A stretch of DNA of 52,108 nucleotides from Lachnospiraceae bacterium (GTDB lineage: Bacteria > Bacillota > Clostridia > Lachnospirales > Lachnospiraceae): positions 1-52,108 of the forward strand of contig CASJPF010000026.1 in the NCBI GenBank assembly GCA_949383255.1. Reading direction: 5' to 3'. Below the pieces are notes generated by a model that was not told where the DNA came from, searched no databases, and worked only from the letters and a program-made list of their open reading frames with translations. The translations under genes were made by a program, and so were the position numbers. Positions 51,814 to 52,108 of this stretch are shown piece by piece (position 1 is the stretch's first letter; every line of letters begins with the position of its first letter).

Positions 51814-52020
51814 AATCTTCGTCGCTGGGATAAACAAGCAATGAACGTAATAGTTTAGGTAAGTTTGGGTGTTTCTTGTACAGACCATACAGGAATATAA
51901 AACCCGAAAGCTAAAGTCTTATTATCAAAGACAATTTCTAATAGATTTTCGTCATAACAGATTAGCTTGTTTGAACAGTTACAGTTGTAGATTAAAATAT
52001 TAAAAAAGTTAAATAAGTGC

Positions 52021-52049
52021 TTGACAAATGCGAAATGCTGTGGTAGACT
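52021..52049 (+). promoter_or_regulatory. Strong promoter P2, probably rRNA operon
   Basis: TTGACA (52021-52026), 17-base spacer, TAGACT (52044-52049), with an A-rich upstream tract. P1 and P2 share the spacer pattern ATG...AATG..GTGG and a downstream GTCGC...ATAA..AAGCAA. The end of the window (AAGAACCTTGACAAATAAAC) resembles the leader before a clostridial 16S rRNA gene. The gap 51700-52108 otherwise contains no gene. Confidence 0.75.
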
Positions 52050-52108
52050 AAACAAGCTGTCGCAAATAAGACAAGCAAAACAAAGAACCTTGACAAATAA
52101 ACAGTAAT

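Overview
The window is AT-rich chromosomal DNA from a low-GC, spore-forming Firmicute, most likely a clostridium of the Lachnospiraceae type. This rests on a T-box-controlled threonyl-tRNA synthetase, the rpsT / gpr / spoIIP sporulation block, strong AGGAGG-type ribosome binding sites, and a secreted protein with an N-terminal module common in gut Lachnospiraceae. No prophage, CRISPR array, tRNA gene or intact insertion sequence was found.

Layout. (1) 1-13.8 kb is an accessory region. It holds thrS with its T-box, a GNAT acetyltransferase and an MFS exporter, and a long run of orphan immunity-type genes (SUKH/SMI1-KNR4, Imm5-like, ankyrin plus DUF4303-like, DUF6881-like, MORN-like). No toxin partner is visible. 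Several of these genes are broken by single-base indels, and one is split by a mobile intergenic repeat. (2) 14.0-39.4 kb is the centrepiece: an expanded version of the poorly understood enterobacterial yeh (yehI-L-M-P-Q) gene set. In order it has a lipoprotein gene, a MoxR-type AAA+ ATPase, a DUF5682 protein, an ADP-ribosylglycohydrolase, a small SH3-like protein, a VWA/MIDAS protein, an Imm1-type immunity gene (reverse strand), a double SWIM zinc-finger protein, a small helical protein, a secreted beta-rich protein (reverse strand), and three full-length DUF4132 proteins in tandem followed by a decayed fourth. (3) 39.4-52.1 kb is mostly core: gamma-carbonic anhydrase-like protein, a lone PRTase/TRSP protein, MATE exporter, cytosolic hybrid histidine kinase, radical SAM protein, HAD hydrolase, rpsT, gpr, spoIIP, thioredoxin and an aromatic-acid-exporter-like membrane protein. 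Two tandem strong promoters at the right end probably drive an rRNA operon lying beyond the window.

How the genes may work together (inference): the MoxR ATPase and the VWA protein would form a chaperone-like remodelling pair, with DUF5682, SWIM and DUF4132 proteins as partners. The three DUF4132 proteins share a strongly conserved C-terminal half and have diverged N-terminal halves, as expected if one shared core is combined with variable recognition regions. The ADP-ribosylglycohydrolase suggests a link to reversible ADP-ribosylation. The surrounding immunity genes suggest a conflict or defence setting, but no activity is shown by the sequence.

A family of structured intergenic repeats (modules A and B, at six loci) punctuates the window. 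Paired base changes in the stems support a real fold, and one copy sits inside a coding region.
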